A program made the position numbers and the translations under genes. From Mansonella perstans (Eukaryota; Nematoda; Chromadorea; Rhabditida; Onchocercidae): a stretch of 64,000 nucleotides of DNA. The notes below the pieces were generated by a model. The model was not told the origin of the DNA and did not search any database. It was given only the letters and a program-made list of their open reading frames with translations. The stretch is from positions 62,001 to 126,000 of the forward strand of contig JBAMDO010000146.1 of the NCBI GenBank assembly GCA_037074765.1. Direction: 5' to 3'. This document shows positions 1-12,419 of this stretch, in pieces; position 1 is the stretch's first letter; the number at the start of each line of letters is the position of its first letter.

Positions 1-3000
1 CCAAACGAAAAATTACAAAAAAAAGAAAACAATTAGTATGAAAACTGTATATATAAAATGAATGATAAACTTAAATTCAATTTTTCCACCAGAAGAAAAG
101 TTTTACTATAAATTAACAAAACCCTACATAAACTTCTAGAACAAAACAAATCAATACCTCATCATGAATTGATAGAGCAAACCGAGCCTCAATATGATAA
201 ATTTCGCAAAGCCATTTCATGCACACAATAAGTAAATGCAAAAAGTCAACAGCACTGGATTGAACTACCTCAAATGAGAATTGTTTAAATGATTTGGTTT
301 TTCTAAAACCAATAATTACAGACAAGATATAACACATAAGCAAACAATAAAGATAAAAAATTTTACAAAAAATTAAAAAAAAACATCATATGATCTTATT
401 AATCAGCAATTTCAGGGTCGGAATAAAACTGGAATTCTAAACGAAAATTACAATTTCATAAACTAGATTTGTAATCTTTCTTGCTTCTCTTTTATCTTAA
501 ATTCTGGCCCCTGGCTTCTGAAATATTCTAAGTAGAAATTAATTTTCTATATGCAACATTATATTTGTTTCGTTAAATTTTTTAAGATTTAGTTTGATCG
601 ACAATTACCCCTCCCAGTAGGATAAAACCAATAATGTTGTAAGCGAGTGGCTGCTCAAAGTCCTTCAAAGAAACTTTCTCTACGCCAGCATTTAACATTT
701 CTTCCCAATTTATTTAAATGGTAAGATTTCATTATTTATAGCGATGATGAAGCTATTAATTACCCAATTTATGATTGAACGTCGAAATTTCTTCAAGAAA
801 TATTCGTGGTCTCTGACATCTTTCGGTAATGGAGACAAGCAATACCCAAGCTGGCAGTTTAATATCGGAGTACGCGGTTTAGGATCATTCAGTGTTAGCT
901 CCAAATAATTAAATGTATCAGACTCACTGTAAAAGTTTAAATGCTTTTTAGCAATTCTCGGATGATTCATTTAATTTTGCGAATGATCGCTAACCTAAGT
1001 TTTCAGAAACGGCTAGATTCATTAGGAATATTTCGAAACCGAATTAAATTAAACAAATCTTTTTACTTACAATCCTCCAGTATAGAGCTGATATTCATTA
1101 CATCCATCATAAATCTGTCCAATTAACCAATCTTTGCTAAAGCCGACTTCATTATGTCCTTTTTGGCGCAATTTACTCCATATACTTTCATAAAGCCAGT
1201 CTTCAAAGTTTAGCGTCAATTTCCTTCAGAAATTTTCAACATCAATTTTTAAATTACTAATACGATTTTTTTGTTATAGGAATAAATTCCAAACGTTAGC
1301 TTGACTTCGCGGCATAATACAAATACCGCAAACTGGAAGAAAAAACTCTTTTATCTTTTTTATCCCAAAGAAAACTATCTAGACGAAATGGGTCGTAAAA
1401 ATTTTACATACCCTTGCCGAACGCGGTATTCCGGTAAAAAATAACTACCATTTGCATAAACAAAGTCCGCCTTCATCTTTGCAGTACATAGATTATCAAC
1501 GTACCAACGAAAATAATTGTTGTAATTTTTATTCAATTTCAAAAAGCTGAAAAAACAAGCAAATTTTCATTAGTAATCCTGGTAGCGAAAAGAATCTAAA
1601 AAAAATATTTTCTTGTGTCCGTCCGCAAAAGAACGAATATTTGCTTCATTCAGATTTTTATCGCTCCATCAATTTATCTGAATAATTCTAGTGGAAATGA
1701 TTTCAGTTTCAGAATAATATGTCTTCGGTAGTAAAAATAAATGAAGCAGAAAGTTTGCATACTATTATGAGAGATGCTAGAGCAGTTAATACTACATCTC
1801 TATCGAAATAACACGATTTTGTAATTCTGCAGGATAAATTACACCCATAAATCATATATACTTTCAAAATATTCTATTTCTTACCAAACAAAAAATGTTC
1901 CAAATGGATAAACAAAAAAAGAGTGAAACTGTTACTTGAATCGTTGGCCTTTGGTTGTAGCGAACAATTTATTGCTTACACTTAATGCTTTCTTGGCATT
2001 CATCCCTGACTGCATAAGAAATTCAGCTGCATGTACCACACCAGAACCATAAAGCCGTGCATAATTCAGCACCTGAAATATATTCGTTTCCGATACACGA
2101 TATCCGGCAATGTAAATTGGGTGCAAATCAAACAGTCAAAGCATCTTGCATAAAACTAACATAAAATATGAATGCGATTCGATAAGTAACCAAGTATTTC
2201 ACTCGTTTTGTAATGAAAAATAATTCTAGATAAGGTTGCAATTATATGATCAATAAATAACGAAAAAAGAAAGGGAAAATAAAGAAATTCTATTTGTCAA
2301 CTAGCGAACCTTTGCTTTATCTCTGCTGATGCCAACTTCCTTCGCAACAACACTATGCAAATCACTGTTATCAACCTTATGACCAGTCAAGAGCATATTG
2401 CTGAAAGGAGTTGCACCAGCTATACCTTTGCCAACACAACAATCACCTAACATCGCTGCAATCCACTGCTCTTGCGAGTCAACATCTGCACCAACTATAT
2501 GCCAATCTTGAGGACATTCTACCATTGACTTTAAATTTGTACCTATCATTTGATCATCCTGTAGAATAGAGAACAAATAAAAGTTTAAAAGACAAAACAT
2601 ACTTTTGAAGTGAAAAGCAAAAAATTTCAAGAATTTAGATCAAATTCATAGAAATACTATAATATTAGTGAAACTTCAATATTCTCTACAAATTTTGGGA
2701 AAAATAATGAAAATGTGATGTGAATACCTTTGCATTGATAGCTGTCAACCAAAGCTTATGAACAGCTCGTCTTGTTACTGTACCAGCTGGAATGATCGAA
2801 GGTGCGATAGCACCCTCATTACCATTTTCATCAAACCAAACTGTTACCTGTTCTTGAAAACGATCCCTGCATGAAGGCTTTATCAATTATTTGACTAGAT
2901 TTGATTTAGAAATGTTTGTAAATGGAACGTAAATTAACGAAAAAACAGTAAGCAAAATATGAATGAGGCCAAACATAAACTTATGCTGCTTCCAACGACA

Positions 3001-6000
3001 GAATAAGTTCTTAAAAGAACTTTGAAATATCAGCCATCAAATAAACTAACTAATTCAATAGATTGTCAGGTGATGATCGAATAGAAGCAACAGACTGACC
3101 ATGACTCTATCAAAAGGATAAAAACAACAATTAGATTGAAAGAAAATAGAAAATTAACTACATTTAATTGAAAACACAAACCTATAATTGTTCCAAAATT
3201 GTGTGGTTTTTCTTGCTCGATACAAATCTGAAAATTCTTTTTTGTAGCGCATCGGCCATAAAACACCTTCCTCAATTTCCAGGTGAAAAGCTTTTGAAAT
3301 TGGATCACCGACATTACCATGTTCCCCATTCTGAAATACCAAAATTATAGTTTCACTATTGAAATAGTATCACAGAAATTACTTGACAGATATGGTCCTA
3401 GTTTCTTTTGCATAGGGGCTGTTATATTTAATGATCAATCTTTATCAGACAGTTGTAGATAGGACAGCAAACAAAACAGCCATAACCATAGCAATATTGA
3501 ATTACTTTTAATCTTTAATATAAATTAAGCTAAAAAAGAAAATAAGAAATTTTTCATTTTACTTGGTGGGATTTCTTTACAAACTATTATTATGCGAGAA
3601 AATATTCTAAAGAAATAGCTAAAACTTACAGGATGTGGTAATTTGTGAAAATCAAAGATGCTGATTGATGAATGGGAATGTGCCAGCACAACACCTCCTA
3701 TGCCTTCAGCTATATTTTGTTGTATTACGCCAAGGATCGCCCTAAAAAGGTGAAACTTTGTATAAACTATTACAAGAGTCAATTGAAATAATGTTAAAAT
3801 AGATTATTAAAAATTAATCTATTACAAGAGTCAATTAAAATAATGTTAAAATGCAACGGATTATTAAAAATTGACAAATCCACCTCATAGGAATTGTGGC
3901 CTTTATACCTCGTCTTAATACGACTTCTTCCATTTCTGGCATGTCCGATAAGGCAATATGTAAATCTGTAAAAAAGAAAATACAGCAAAAAAATATTTGA
4001 ATAAATAATAAATAAAGACATCAGACATCACGCAAATACGTTCAACATATAAGCAATACAAACAAGAAAGAAAATTACCTTTTGGGACCAAAAATCCCCA
4101 ACCCTTATCAGTCTTGTAGTGTAATGGATATGGTCCCCAACAAAGTCCGAATAACCGCGGTACAATACGGCTTTTTAGTTTCACATCTGCCTGAGATAAC
4201 TCTTCAACTGGCACATAAACAAGGTTCCTCGTACGTAGCAATGATTCATACCACCTAAACTGAAGTAATATCAAACTAGATACATTACGCATAGTCAATT
4301 CATTTTAAACAGATTTACATCAACTAAAGCAAGACTATTATCAAATTATATGTAGAATGCAACGTTAGTTCATTTTAACATTTTAAATTAATGTTATGCG
4401 ATATTCGATTTAACTAAAACAAATACTAAAGACAATCGGAACTCGATGCAATAAAATTAATGTTTACATGGGAAACTTCTCCCCCTTCCGACTGCTCCAA
4501 TCCAACGACCACATCCACGGGTCATGTTTGTATCTAAAAAAAGATCACATTTAGCTTTACAAAACAAATTATTAGCAGTACATTATCAGCAATGACCCCT
4601 TTTCCTTCTCCATCACTTTAAGTTGCTTCCTGAAATCTGCTTCGGATGATAAAACTTCAAACAATTTACGATTGAATTGGTTTTTCTGATTTTTCCACTA
4701 GTTCTTTTGCTACACATGCTACTCCAATTGCAGCGATTTTGTTTTCATTATTCGCACGAGTTTCATTATTGTCGAAAAATTTGCGCCAATTCTTCGTAAC
4801 AGGTAGATAAACATTGCCGATTTCAAGCATCCCCTGCCATGTCACCGGATGCGGAAATCTGAAAGTGGTGGCCTACACAATATCGCTAAAATAAACGATT
4901 AAAAAAAGTCCTACTAGAAAAAATGGAACAACAAACAAATCTAGGACCTTTTAGTAAATTCAGGATATAAAACTTGGTACAGCTCGAAACAAGCCACAAC
5001 ATCGTAAGCACAATATGTCATAAGATCCTAAAAAAATCGAAGATTGCGATTAGAACAAACTCATTATTCCATCAATAACAAACTCAATCTTAATCAATTG
5101 CGGAATTCAATATTATGATTCTTCGATCTGTTTAAATATGATTCATTAAATATTCACAATCGTATAATAAATTACAAAAATTAAAAATATTTGGACAATC
5201 TTGCAATCCTAATGATCATCGTTTAATAATAATAGAGTTAATCAACCTGAAAAGACCGACGTATTTCGTCGATAGGTTCCTTCAAAAAAAAGGTTTGAAG
5301 TGATTTATTCAATGGTTTCAGCGAAGAGTTGCTACACAGTTTTTCATGTAACGCACTTAATGAGTTTTTGCATACATGCGATCGCCAATAATCAATCCAA
5401 CCCATTGGCTAAACGTAAATTTTCTTATAATATTTCAGTTTCTAAAGCGCCATACTTTTTATTAATGAGATACCAAATTATCAACGATGTAATGCAGACA
5501 TGTAATATATAGTGCCATGTCATTTGTAACAGCGTTTTCAGTAAATTTCTCACTAAAATATATTTTTGGAAACCATATCAAATAAAATTTTACTTGAAAA
5601 TTTAAATTCATTTAACGAATTAACTAAAAAAAAATTTAGTAACTAAAATAGTTTAGAATTCAGTTATTTTCGAATTTCTGAAAAATCTTATCGCATCGCA
5701 AGAACATAAATTTTAATGTCTTGATGAACAACATGAAAATTAAATCCAAAAAAAAAAAAATCAAATCCAGAAAAAAAAAATTAAATCTTTTTATACATCA
5801 TCTTCATGCCTTACCATTTTCAAATTTTTAGTCGTAATTTAATGAAAGACTGATTAATTAGAAAAAATAATTCGAGCATTTCTGTATGATCACATAAGAG
5901 ATTTTTTCTTTAATTCATTTCGCATTACGCATGGAATGAATTAAAGCAAAAAACTGGTAAATTCATTGAACATTCAAGCAAAAAATGAATTCCAGTAATT

Positions 6001-7578
6001 TGATAAAGAAAAGAAGCAAACAAGCCATAACTGGTAAGAAATAAAAAAATATGTGCAAAAATAATTCAGAATCTTACTCCGGAATTATCCACTTCCGTAT
6101 CTTTCTTCTCATACAAGGCTACTTGATGATCTGCCATTCCGTATATGGGTATTGCCATTGACATTGTATCCCAAAATCGTGTATTCGTTCCCTAAATAAA
6201 TGTATTTTCCAATGAATGAATGAAATCGAAAATTATATTTCAGCAAGTATTTCAAGAAACAACCATATGATTCTGTCTTAGAAGATACTGTTTCTAAGTC
6301 TCCAAATTAATATAAAGCATTTTATGCCAAAAGAAGATTTGCCTTTTTATAATATTGTTCCCTAACTCTGGACCGATCAAAAGCTACATTGTGTCCGATG
6401 ACCAAACGATATTTCATGTCTTTTTCATCTTTCTCAAACGCAATCAAGTGATTCAAACGATATAACTCAGGTATATCTCCACCATTTACCAATCGATCAC
6501 TGCACCAGGAATACCTAAAAAAGTCCTAAAGATAAATTTATGAGAATTTTTAAAAATTCCAAAAAGTTTTGTTGCCCAAAATTATTCCGGAAATTAAATT
6601 TCTAATTTTCCATCATATTATAATGTTAATAAAACCATATCATGCTTTTGACGTTACAGCAGTAGCAAGAGTTGGTAATAATCCATCGCGAACACAAACT
6701 TCAACATCGAAAAATATCAAGTCTTCAAGTGGATGATCAACCTAGAAAATCCATTGTTTATTTAAATGTTGAAAAAATTCGTATATATTTATAAGAATTT
6801 TTGAAAATTTCAAGGAGTTTGTCGCTTAAAATCACTTTGGAAAGTAAATTTCTAATTTTTTTTTCATATATATATATAATAGAAAATCCTTCCATCCATT
6901 ATTTGATCATATGTATATAATAGGTAGCGTTATTTTGTCCTCTCATGTAAGTTTTGAGATTTTAATGGACTTTTAGCCAAGGAATATAAGATGAAATTAT
7001 ATTCAATTTCAAGGTTACATAAACATCACCGAGGTTATGGTAGGTAAAACTTTTTCCAGGCATAACAATATTTCCACATGGGAAAATAATGGCACGATAA
7101 AAAAACTCTCCCACCTCTTACTAGTGCTTTTTAAATGATATTACTTTTTAATTTCATATCATACTTGTTTTGGTGATTCGTTTATCCTATATCTTGTCCA
7201 ACCAGGATGGAAAATCCATTCTTTTGGCATAGTAGGTAATTTTCGAATAGCAGTTGCTTCAACCAAAAGATGACGATACGGTTCAAATTGCTTCATCGCA
7301 GTATTTTGAAAATGTTCCAGCAAATCTGAACCTTCTAGGCGCGGTAAATCGAGCCCTTCAAATGGATCATCCTTCAGGGCATTTCCCGGAACCGGATTAC
7401 TGCCAAACAAATGACGATGTATTCGTTCCGGCACTAAATCAATCTTTTTGAAGCTGAATGAAGCATTTCTCTTTGAAGTTGACGGTTGTTCCGCCGAATT
7501 TACTTCTACCGCATACAATCGTGTTACGACAAATGACCAGGTTTCACGAAGATTTGGCAAACCGCGTCGGAACAACAT
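1..7578 (-). CDS. polg: Mitochondrial DNA polymerase gamma catalytic subunit, 3' end off the window
   Basis: Family A polymerase that replicates mtDNA. Exons read (minus strand): 7578-7165, 6741-6653, 6514-6343, 6191-6078, 5408-5247, 5027-4948, 4858-4582, 4533-4468, 4254-4079, 3965-3909, 3709-3630, 3330-3182, 2866-2728, 2558-2310, 2072-1936, 1546-1412, 1332-1306 (tentative), 1223-1071, 926-764, 268-158. Exonuclease motifs: Exo I FFDVEV (about residue 150), Exo [17 protein letters not shown] (about 210), Exo III YCAYDV (about 325). Polymerase motif A is [14 protein letters not shown] (about 685), motif [20 protein letters not shown] (about 740), and motif C begins SIHDE, where the last visible exon ends. 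The remaining C-terminus lies beyond base 1. All catalytic residues that can be seen are present. The start follows a TTTCAG acceptor by 3 nt. Oddities: a 1-base frame clash in exon 7, a GC donor after exon 3, and a 27-nt exon with a weak donor. Family assignment is secure; individual small joins are less so. Confidence 0.95.
3769..3872. repeat. Tandem duplication, period about 52 bp, in a polg intron
   Basis: Two near-identical units starting with ATTACAAGAGTCAATT at about 3769 and 3821. Both contain AATAATGTTAAAAT and end in ATTATTAAAAATT. They lie in the intron between polg exons 10 and 11, so no coding effect is expected. Confidence 0.8.
4690..4694 (-). other. polg: Apparent 1-base frameshift in polg exon 7
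   Basis: Exon 7 (4858-4582) opens in the frame reading [15 protein letters not shown], which matches polymerase gamma. That frame runs into TAA near 4666. The exon end is in another frame ([14 protein letters not shown]), and only that frame joins in phase to the next exon ([12 protein letters not shown]). One surplus base is needed. A run of five A (minus strand) is the likeliest place, and a second A5 run lies at 4681-4685. No internal intron of sensible length solves it. A sequencing or assembly indel is the simplest cause; a real mutation cannot be excluded. Confidence 0.7.
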
Positions 7579-8229
7579 TATCTGAAATGACTAACAAGAA
7601 AATTATTTGAAACAAAATCGTCTGATTTGCTAGTTTTCGCAGTTCACTAAGTGCTGAGTGATACTTTAAAATCTGTAATTTTTCTCTCCTACTAAAGTTA
7701 TAAAATCGAAGAGCATTACACCCACGCTTTCATAACTGTCAACGTGAAGCAACTAAGAACATTACGATTTAATTAATAAATTAATACTACGCAATGAAAA
7801 TCATAACATGATCTCAAACATAAATATGTTTTTTTTACAATGATTATTAGTGACCATATAAATCAGTATATACTTAATCTCGAATGTTTTAAATAACACA
7901 CAATTCAGTTCACATAATTTAATTTCATACTTGAAAACAGCTACAGTAAATCCAATACAACATAACCCAATGTTTTATTCAGCCGCGATGAATTAATCAT
8001 AATTAACAATAATATCGAAATGACTATTGAGCTACGGCAAATTATAAAGTGATTAAGTACAAAGATATTAAAATCAAAAAATCGAGAAAAAAATAAAACA
8101 ATTTAACTTTTATAGTTCGAAATTTACAAAGATGTCAAACGAAAGATTTTTTTTTCTAATCCCTTGAATAGATACAAACAGAATTTTGACAAAAAATACG
8201 CTCGTTCTACAATGAAGTGTACCAAGAGA

Positions 8230-9775
8230 TTATCGCGTTAATTCCAAAAGTGCATTTTCGCGTGCAATCACAAGCCTGTCGAACTGAATTATATAAGTGG
8301 TACCATCATGCCAATGTGCACTAACTTTACATGGAAAATTGCTTGCCTGAAAAAGAATTAATCTAAGGTTTTTCTGGGAGTAGAAGAAAACATCGATATC
8401 ACGGTGTGAAATATGGTTCTATCAAATTATGAAGTGCAAAATTCTAACCTCCAAAACTGCTTCAATGATGCCAGCAATGAACGATGCGCAATTCAAATTT
8501 CCTTTATCTTTTGGGATGGATATGTATGTATTTACAATAGGCTCTTTTTCGATCAACAAATCTAAACAAAACTATTTTCACAGAGAAATAAAACCAGAAA
8601 AGAACTGATAACTTAGGCAAGGGTCAAATTATGACGAAGTAACAAAAATGAATAAGCATAAAAAGCTCCTTCAGGTGAGTTACAAAAAAAGCATTTCTCA
8701 TTTTATTTCCAGTTATTTGTAACAATTATTTCCAGAAACACCTCTTATCATTTTTATTACTACTTCTTCCCCACGACTTCAACAAATCACAGAATATATG
8801 CAAACGCTTACATTGGCATGGATCGTCATTGCTTCGCTCTAGTTTATCAGCTTCCTTGTTAAATAAATTCTTCCAAATAGTTCCCTTGACAAACATTAAC
8901 ATATTCAATAATTTAGTCTCACGCCTATAACCTTTTTCGCGCAATACAATGACATCTAACAATCGACTTCCAACAAATTTTCCATAGCCTAAAAGCCTAA
9001 AATTAATTTTACTTTATGCTTAACAATGAATTTGAACAATAGTTTTGAATTCAAATTCAAAAACTCAATTTCAGAAGGATTTTTGCAAAATTGCAAATAA
9101 TGGAAAAAATCTCCATTTCAATTAAGCTTTCCGAGAAAGTCGTGAAAACTAATTTTTTCTTTTTTTTGCCTCATTATTTAATTATTACTTTACTTTGTGT
9201 CGTGCTCCATTCATTTCAGTTTAAATTATTACACTTGCTTTCTTTTTTCAAAGATATGTGTATGTCCAAAATAAAAATACATAAACACCGATACATTCTA
9301 AATGTTGTTTCTTTTTAAATTTTACTTTAAAACATTTATTTGTAAAAAATTTGCCAAAACCAGTAAGTGATAATTCGAAAAAACACCAACTTATCTTGCA
9401 GATCCGTAACCGTATTAGATCGATTATTCGCGTATCGTATCATCTCAGCAAATAACAAAGCAAATGAAGAAAAATTCACCTTCAAATAGCAATATAATCT
9501 ATATTGTTTACATATAGAAAAAATAATTTTAAATCATAATTTTAAAAATTTTTAATAATCTAGTTGCAAACCGTCTTCTGTAAGTATAACATTTCCAATT
9601 CTAATTTCGCAATAATTCGTTTATTTTTATAATTTTCATCAATTGGTAATTCAACCCTTTATTGTCAAAATTTTATTTTTAATTAAGTATATCAAATAAT
9701 AACCTCTGTTTTGCCTCTGCTCAACGATTTATCCAATATACTTCCCTGTTTACTACTACTTCCGACACGTTGCAT
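8230..9775 (-). CDS. trpp-5: TRAPP complex subunit 5 (TRAPPC5, Bet3/Trs31 family)
   Basis: Core subunit of the TRAPP tethering complexes, which act as Rab1/Ypt1 exchange factors at ER-Golgi and Golgi membranes. Five exons join cleanly in phase: 9775-9704, 9479-9391, 8996-8812, 8561-8449, 8346-8230, giving 191 residues (human about 188). Recognisable segments are SILDKSLSRGKTEVNFSSFA at the N-terminus, LDVIVLREKGYRRETKLLNM, NLFNKEADKLERSNDD, IEKEPIVNTYISIPK, LNCASFIAGIIEAVLE and VSAHWHDGTTYIIQF near the C-terminus. These follow the family from end to end. A TTTTGCAG acceptor 11 nt before the ATG suggests trans-splicing. It lies between two genes on the same strand, 652 bp before polg. Confidence 0.96.
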
Positions 9776-10780
9776 TTCGGGTAAATCTGCAAAAGTAAAC
9801 GAAACTGTAGGATTAGCAGTTAGCCGTACTCATATACGTAACACAGTGACTAAATAATCTTTTCCCATAGATTTCAAATTAATAACAGTTGAAATTATGA
9901 AGCTCTTTCACCGATACCATTTTCACCGTTTGATGGTTAATTCGAATGAAATAAAAAAAATTGGAATTCATTTCCTTCAGCTTTTACAGCTGATGGGAAC
10001 TGTACCCAACTTCCTGAAGTAGTAACAAGCAAAAATATGCTCTTTCGAACAATTATGTACTGTATTTCTGTAGGTCGAGACTCAACTACGCAACTGAATT
10101 ATCTTGCAATTAACAAATGAGGAATCAATTTGGACAATTTCATTATTCAATTATTGGTATGTGATTTGATGGTGAGACAATTAAATATACAAAATAAGGA
10201 AAGACAAGTGAATACACAAAAACTCAGCACCAATTATATATATCTCACTAAAATACATTCCTTCCTAATTGTTTCAAATGATTTCTTCACGCTTGAATAT
10301 GGCATCACTTTTAATTGAAATACGATATTAAACTGATAAACAATACGAGTGAATGGCACTTGACATCCATATGTTCAACAAATTTATATTTAAACATTAT
10401 GAATCAAAGAAAAGATTCACAACAAGGAAGAAAATTTGTTTGTTAAAAAAAAAGTGATACCATATTCAAGGAAATTGTAATTTCCTAAGAAAATTAAAAT
10501 TTATATACAAATCAAGAAATAAAATTTGAATTTGAATGTAAATTTAATAACTATAGATAGTATTCTGTAACTACCTAACTTTCGATTTTTTGATAAACTT
10601 TGCAACAGTGAGGAAACATAAAAGACAGTGAAGAAATCCAACAACTTTTTTTCCTTATGAACAATCAATGGAGATGTGTCAAAAAAGAACATCAAGAAAA
10701 AAAAAACCACAAATAAGAGCTGCAAGATTCGAAAAATATATTGAAAAATTTTCCTCTTTTCAACTAAAAAAGCTGGATTT

Positions 10781-12342
10781 TCATTCCGATAAATTAACAC
10801 TGTAATTCCTGTTTCTTTTTTGTTCATGACTACATAATAGTTTCACTTTTAGATCTGTTTTTATAGCGATGAAATCAACAGTGAATTTATCAGATATCTG
10901 CAATAGACCTTGTTCTAGTTTAACGTTCTCTTTACAAACTGCCTGAATTATTTCTTTTCTAAATTGAAGAAAAATTTTCTTCATACTAATTGATCGTCAA
11001 ATTACATTTAATCCAACTGCTAAATTATTTAATAAAACGATATTTGTAAAAACCATGAAAATATAAAAAAAATCACTGCGCATCAACTTTCTTTTCCATC
11101 ATCTCTTTCAATTTTGAGAAGATTTTCCGCATTACCCATGGATATTTCAGATTCAAAGTATGCTGAATTCAACCAGCAAATAAATTTCTGATCGAGATCA
11201 CTATTTTGTACATTTTCCGACCAGCCAAATATCTCTGCGTCTGAAAATATACTAGCAATTCATCTAAGAGTAATTTATGCTGTATTGCACAAAAAAACTC
11301 AAAAGGTTGTAAATCTCGAAATTTTGGAATCTTTTGAAGAAGAATGATTAACATACCCTCACAAATAACAGGCTCCAAAATAAACGGCTTCCTAATATTT
11401 TCTTTTTGATTCATCCTGAAACCAACAAAATTAAAATAATAGGAATGCAAGTTGTTATTATACCTATCGATTCTTCGTATACTAATTCATCAAATGTTTT
11501 ACAGCCCTACTGTTCGGCTGAGAAAAGCAATGAGCATGTAGCAATAAAAAACGATAAGAAACGAAGTCTAATTTCAACCTAAAATATTCACTCAATCGCA
11601 TGTGCAATTAAATAAAAACAGGTGAAATTAAATGGATCTTTAAATTTGAATTAATGATTTATACAAGGTGTTACTAAAAGCAACGGCCCAGTGGAATTAG
11701 GAGATGACTGATGTTGCAATTTATCTGAAATGCTTCACATTTCTTTACTATATCGAGCCAAATTTTGACTCGACATTATCATCTGATTTGCCACTTTTCA
11801 ACAATTTTTTCAGTGCTAACAGAATTTCAAGAAATTCTATGAATACAAGTTTAAATTTCAAGCAAGTGCAAAAATTCAAGCTCAGTTACAAAATGATCTT
11901 AACAAATTGCATCCGATCCTGTAAAGTAATCAAAATATTAGCAAACTAAGTTAAAAAAAAAGATAAATATAAAACAGAAACAGAAAATCAAACATGATAT
12001 ATGTTCCTAAATTCCAGACCTTTCATATGTGTTTTCCTGCCGACTTTCTATTTCTTCAAATGTTGATGAAAGTGGTCGATTTTCTATGTGCGAATAGCTT
12101 GTCGGAGAGACGTTTGGAATGCAGAAACCACCAAGTGTTCGCTCAGGAATGAAATTATCACGTGAAGACCATTTTGGTGCCTTCGACAAATATGATAAAT
12201 TCAAATTACATTCCATGGATTCTCCTTTGAACGGGACAATCCTATCCTCTTTGACTTTCGAGAAAAATATTTTTCTCGATTTTGAAGAAACGGCATCAGT
12301 ATTATAAACTGAAACAGGCACACTACAACACGGTTTCAGCAT
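10781..12342 (-). CDS. Uncharacterised protein just downstream of the Maelstrom gene
   Basis: Not recognised. Exon 1 (12342-12020) encodes a Ser-rich, probably disordered N-terminus with APKWSSRDNFIPERTLGG. It joins in phase 2 to an exon from 11415 reading MNQKENIRKPFILEPVICEG, then LLQKIPKFRDLQPFEFFCAI, which looks alpha-helical. That exon may run to a stop at 11169, or splice into 11158-11089 (YPWVMRKIFSKLKEMMEKK) and 10939-10781 (ENVKLEQGLLQISDKF, coiled-coil-like, stop at 10781). The 3' joins are unresolved and one alternative needs an intron of only about 39 nt. The ATG lies 77 nt after the Maelstrom stop, typical of nematode operon spacing. Exon 1 could instead be a further exon of the Maelstrom gene. 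Confidence 0.5.
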
Positions 12343-12419
12343 ATTTTTTATGTTATTAGAAATTGTTCATGTTTCTTTAGTTGACAAGACAGAAGCTTGC
12401 TCGATTTTATTTAACGTAT

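Noticed and set aside
7254..7451. Plus-strand 65-codon frame
   Set aside because: Shadow of polg exon 1.
10781..11450. Resemblance of the LEPVICEGMLIILLQKIPKF region to FANCD2
   Set aside because: The match is short and from memory, and the locus is far too small for a FANCD2 gene.
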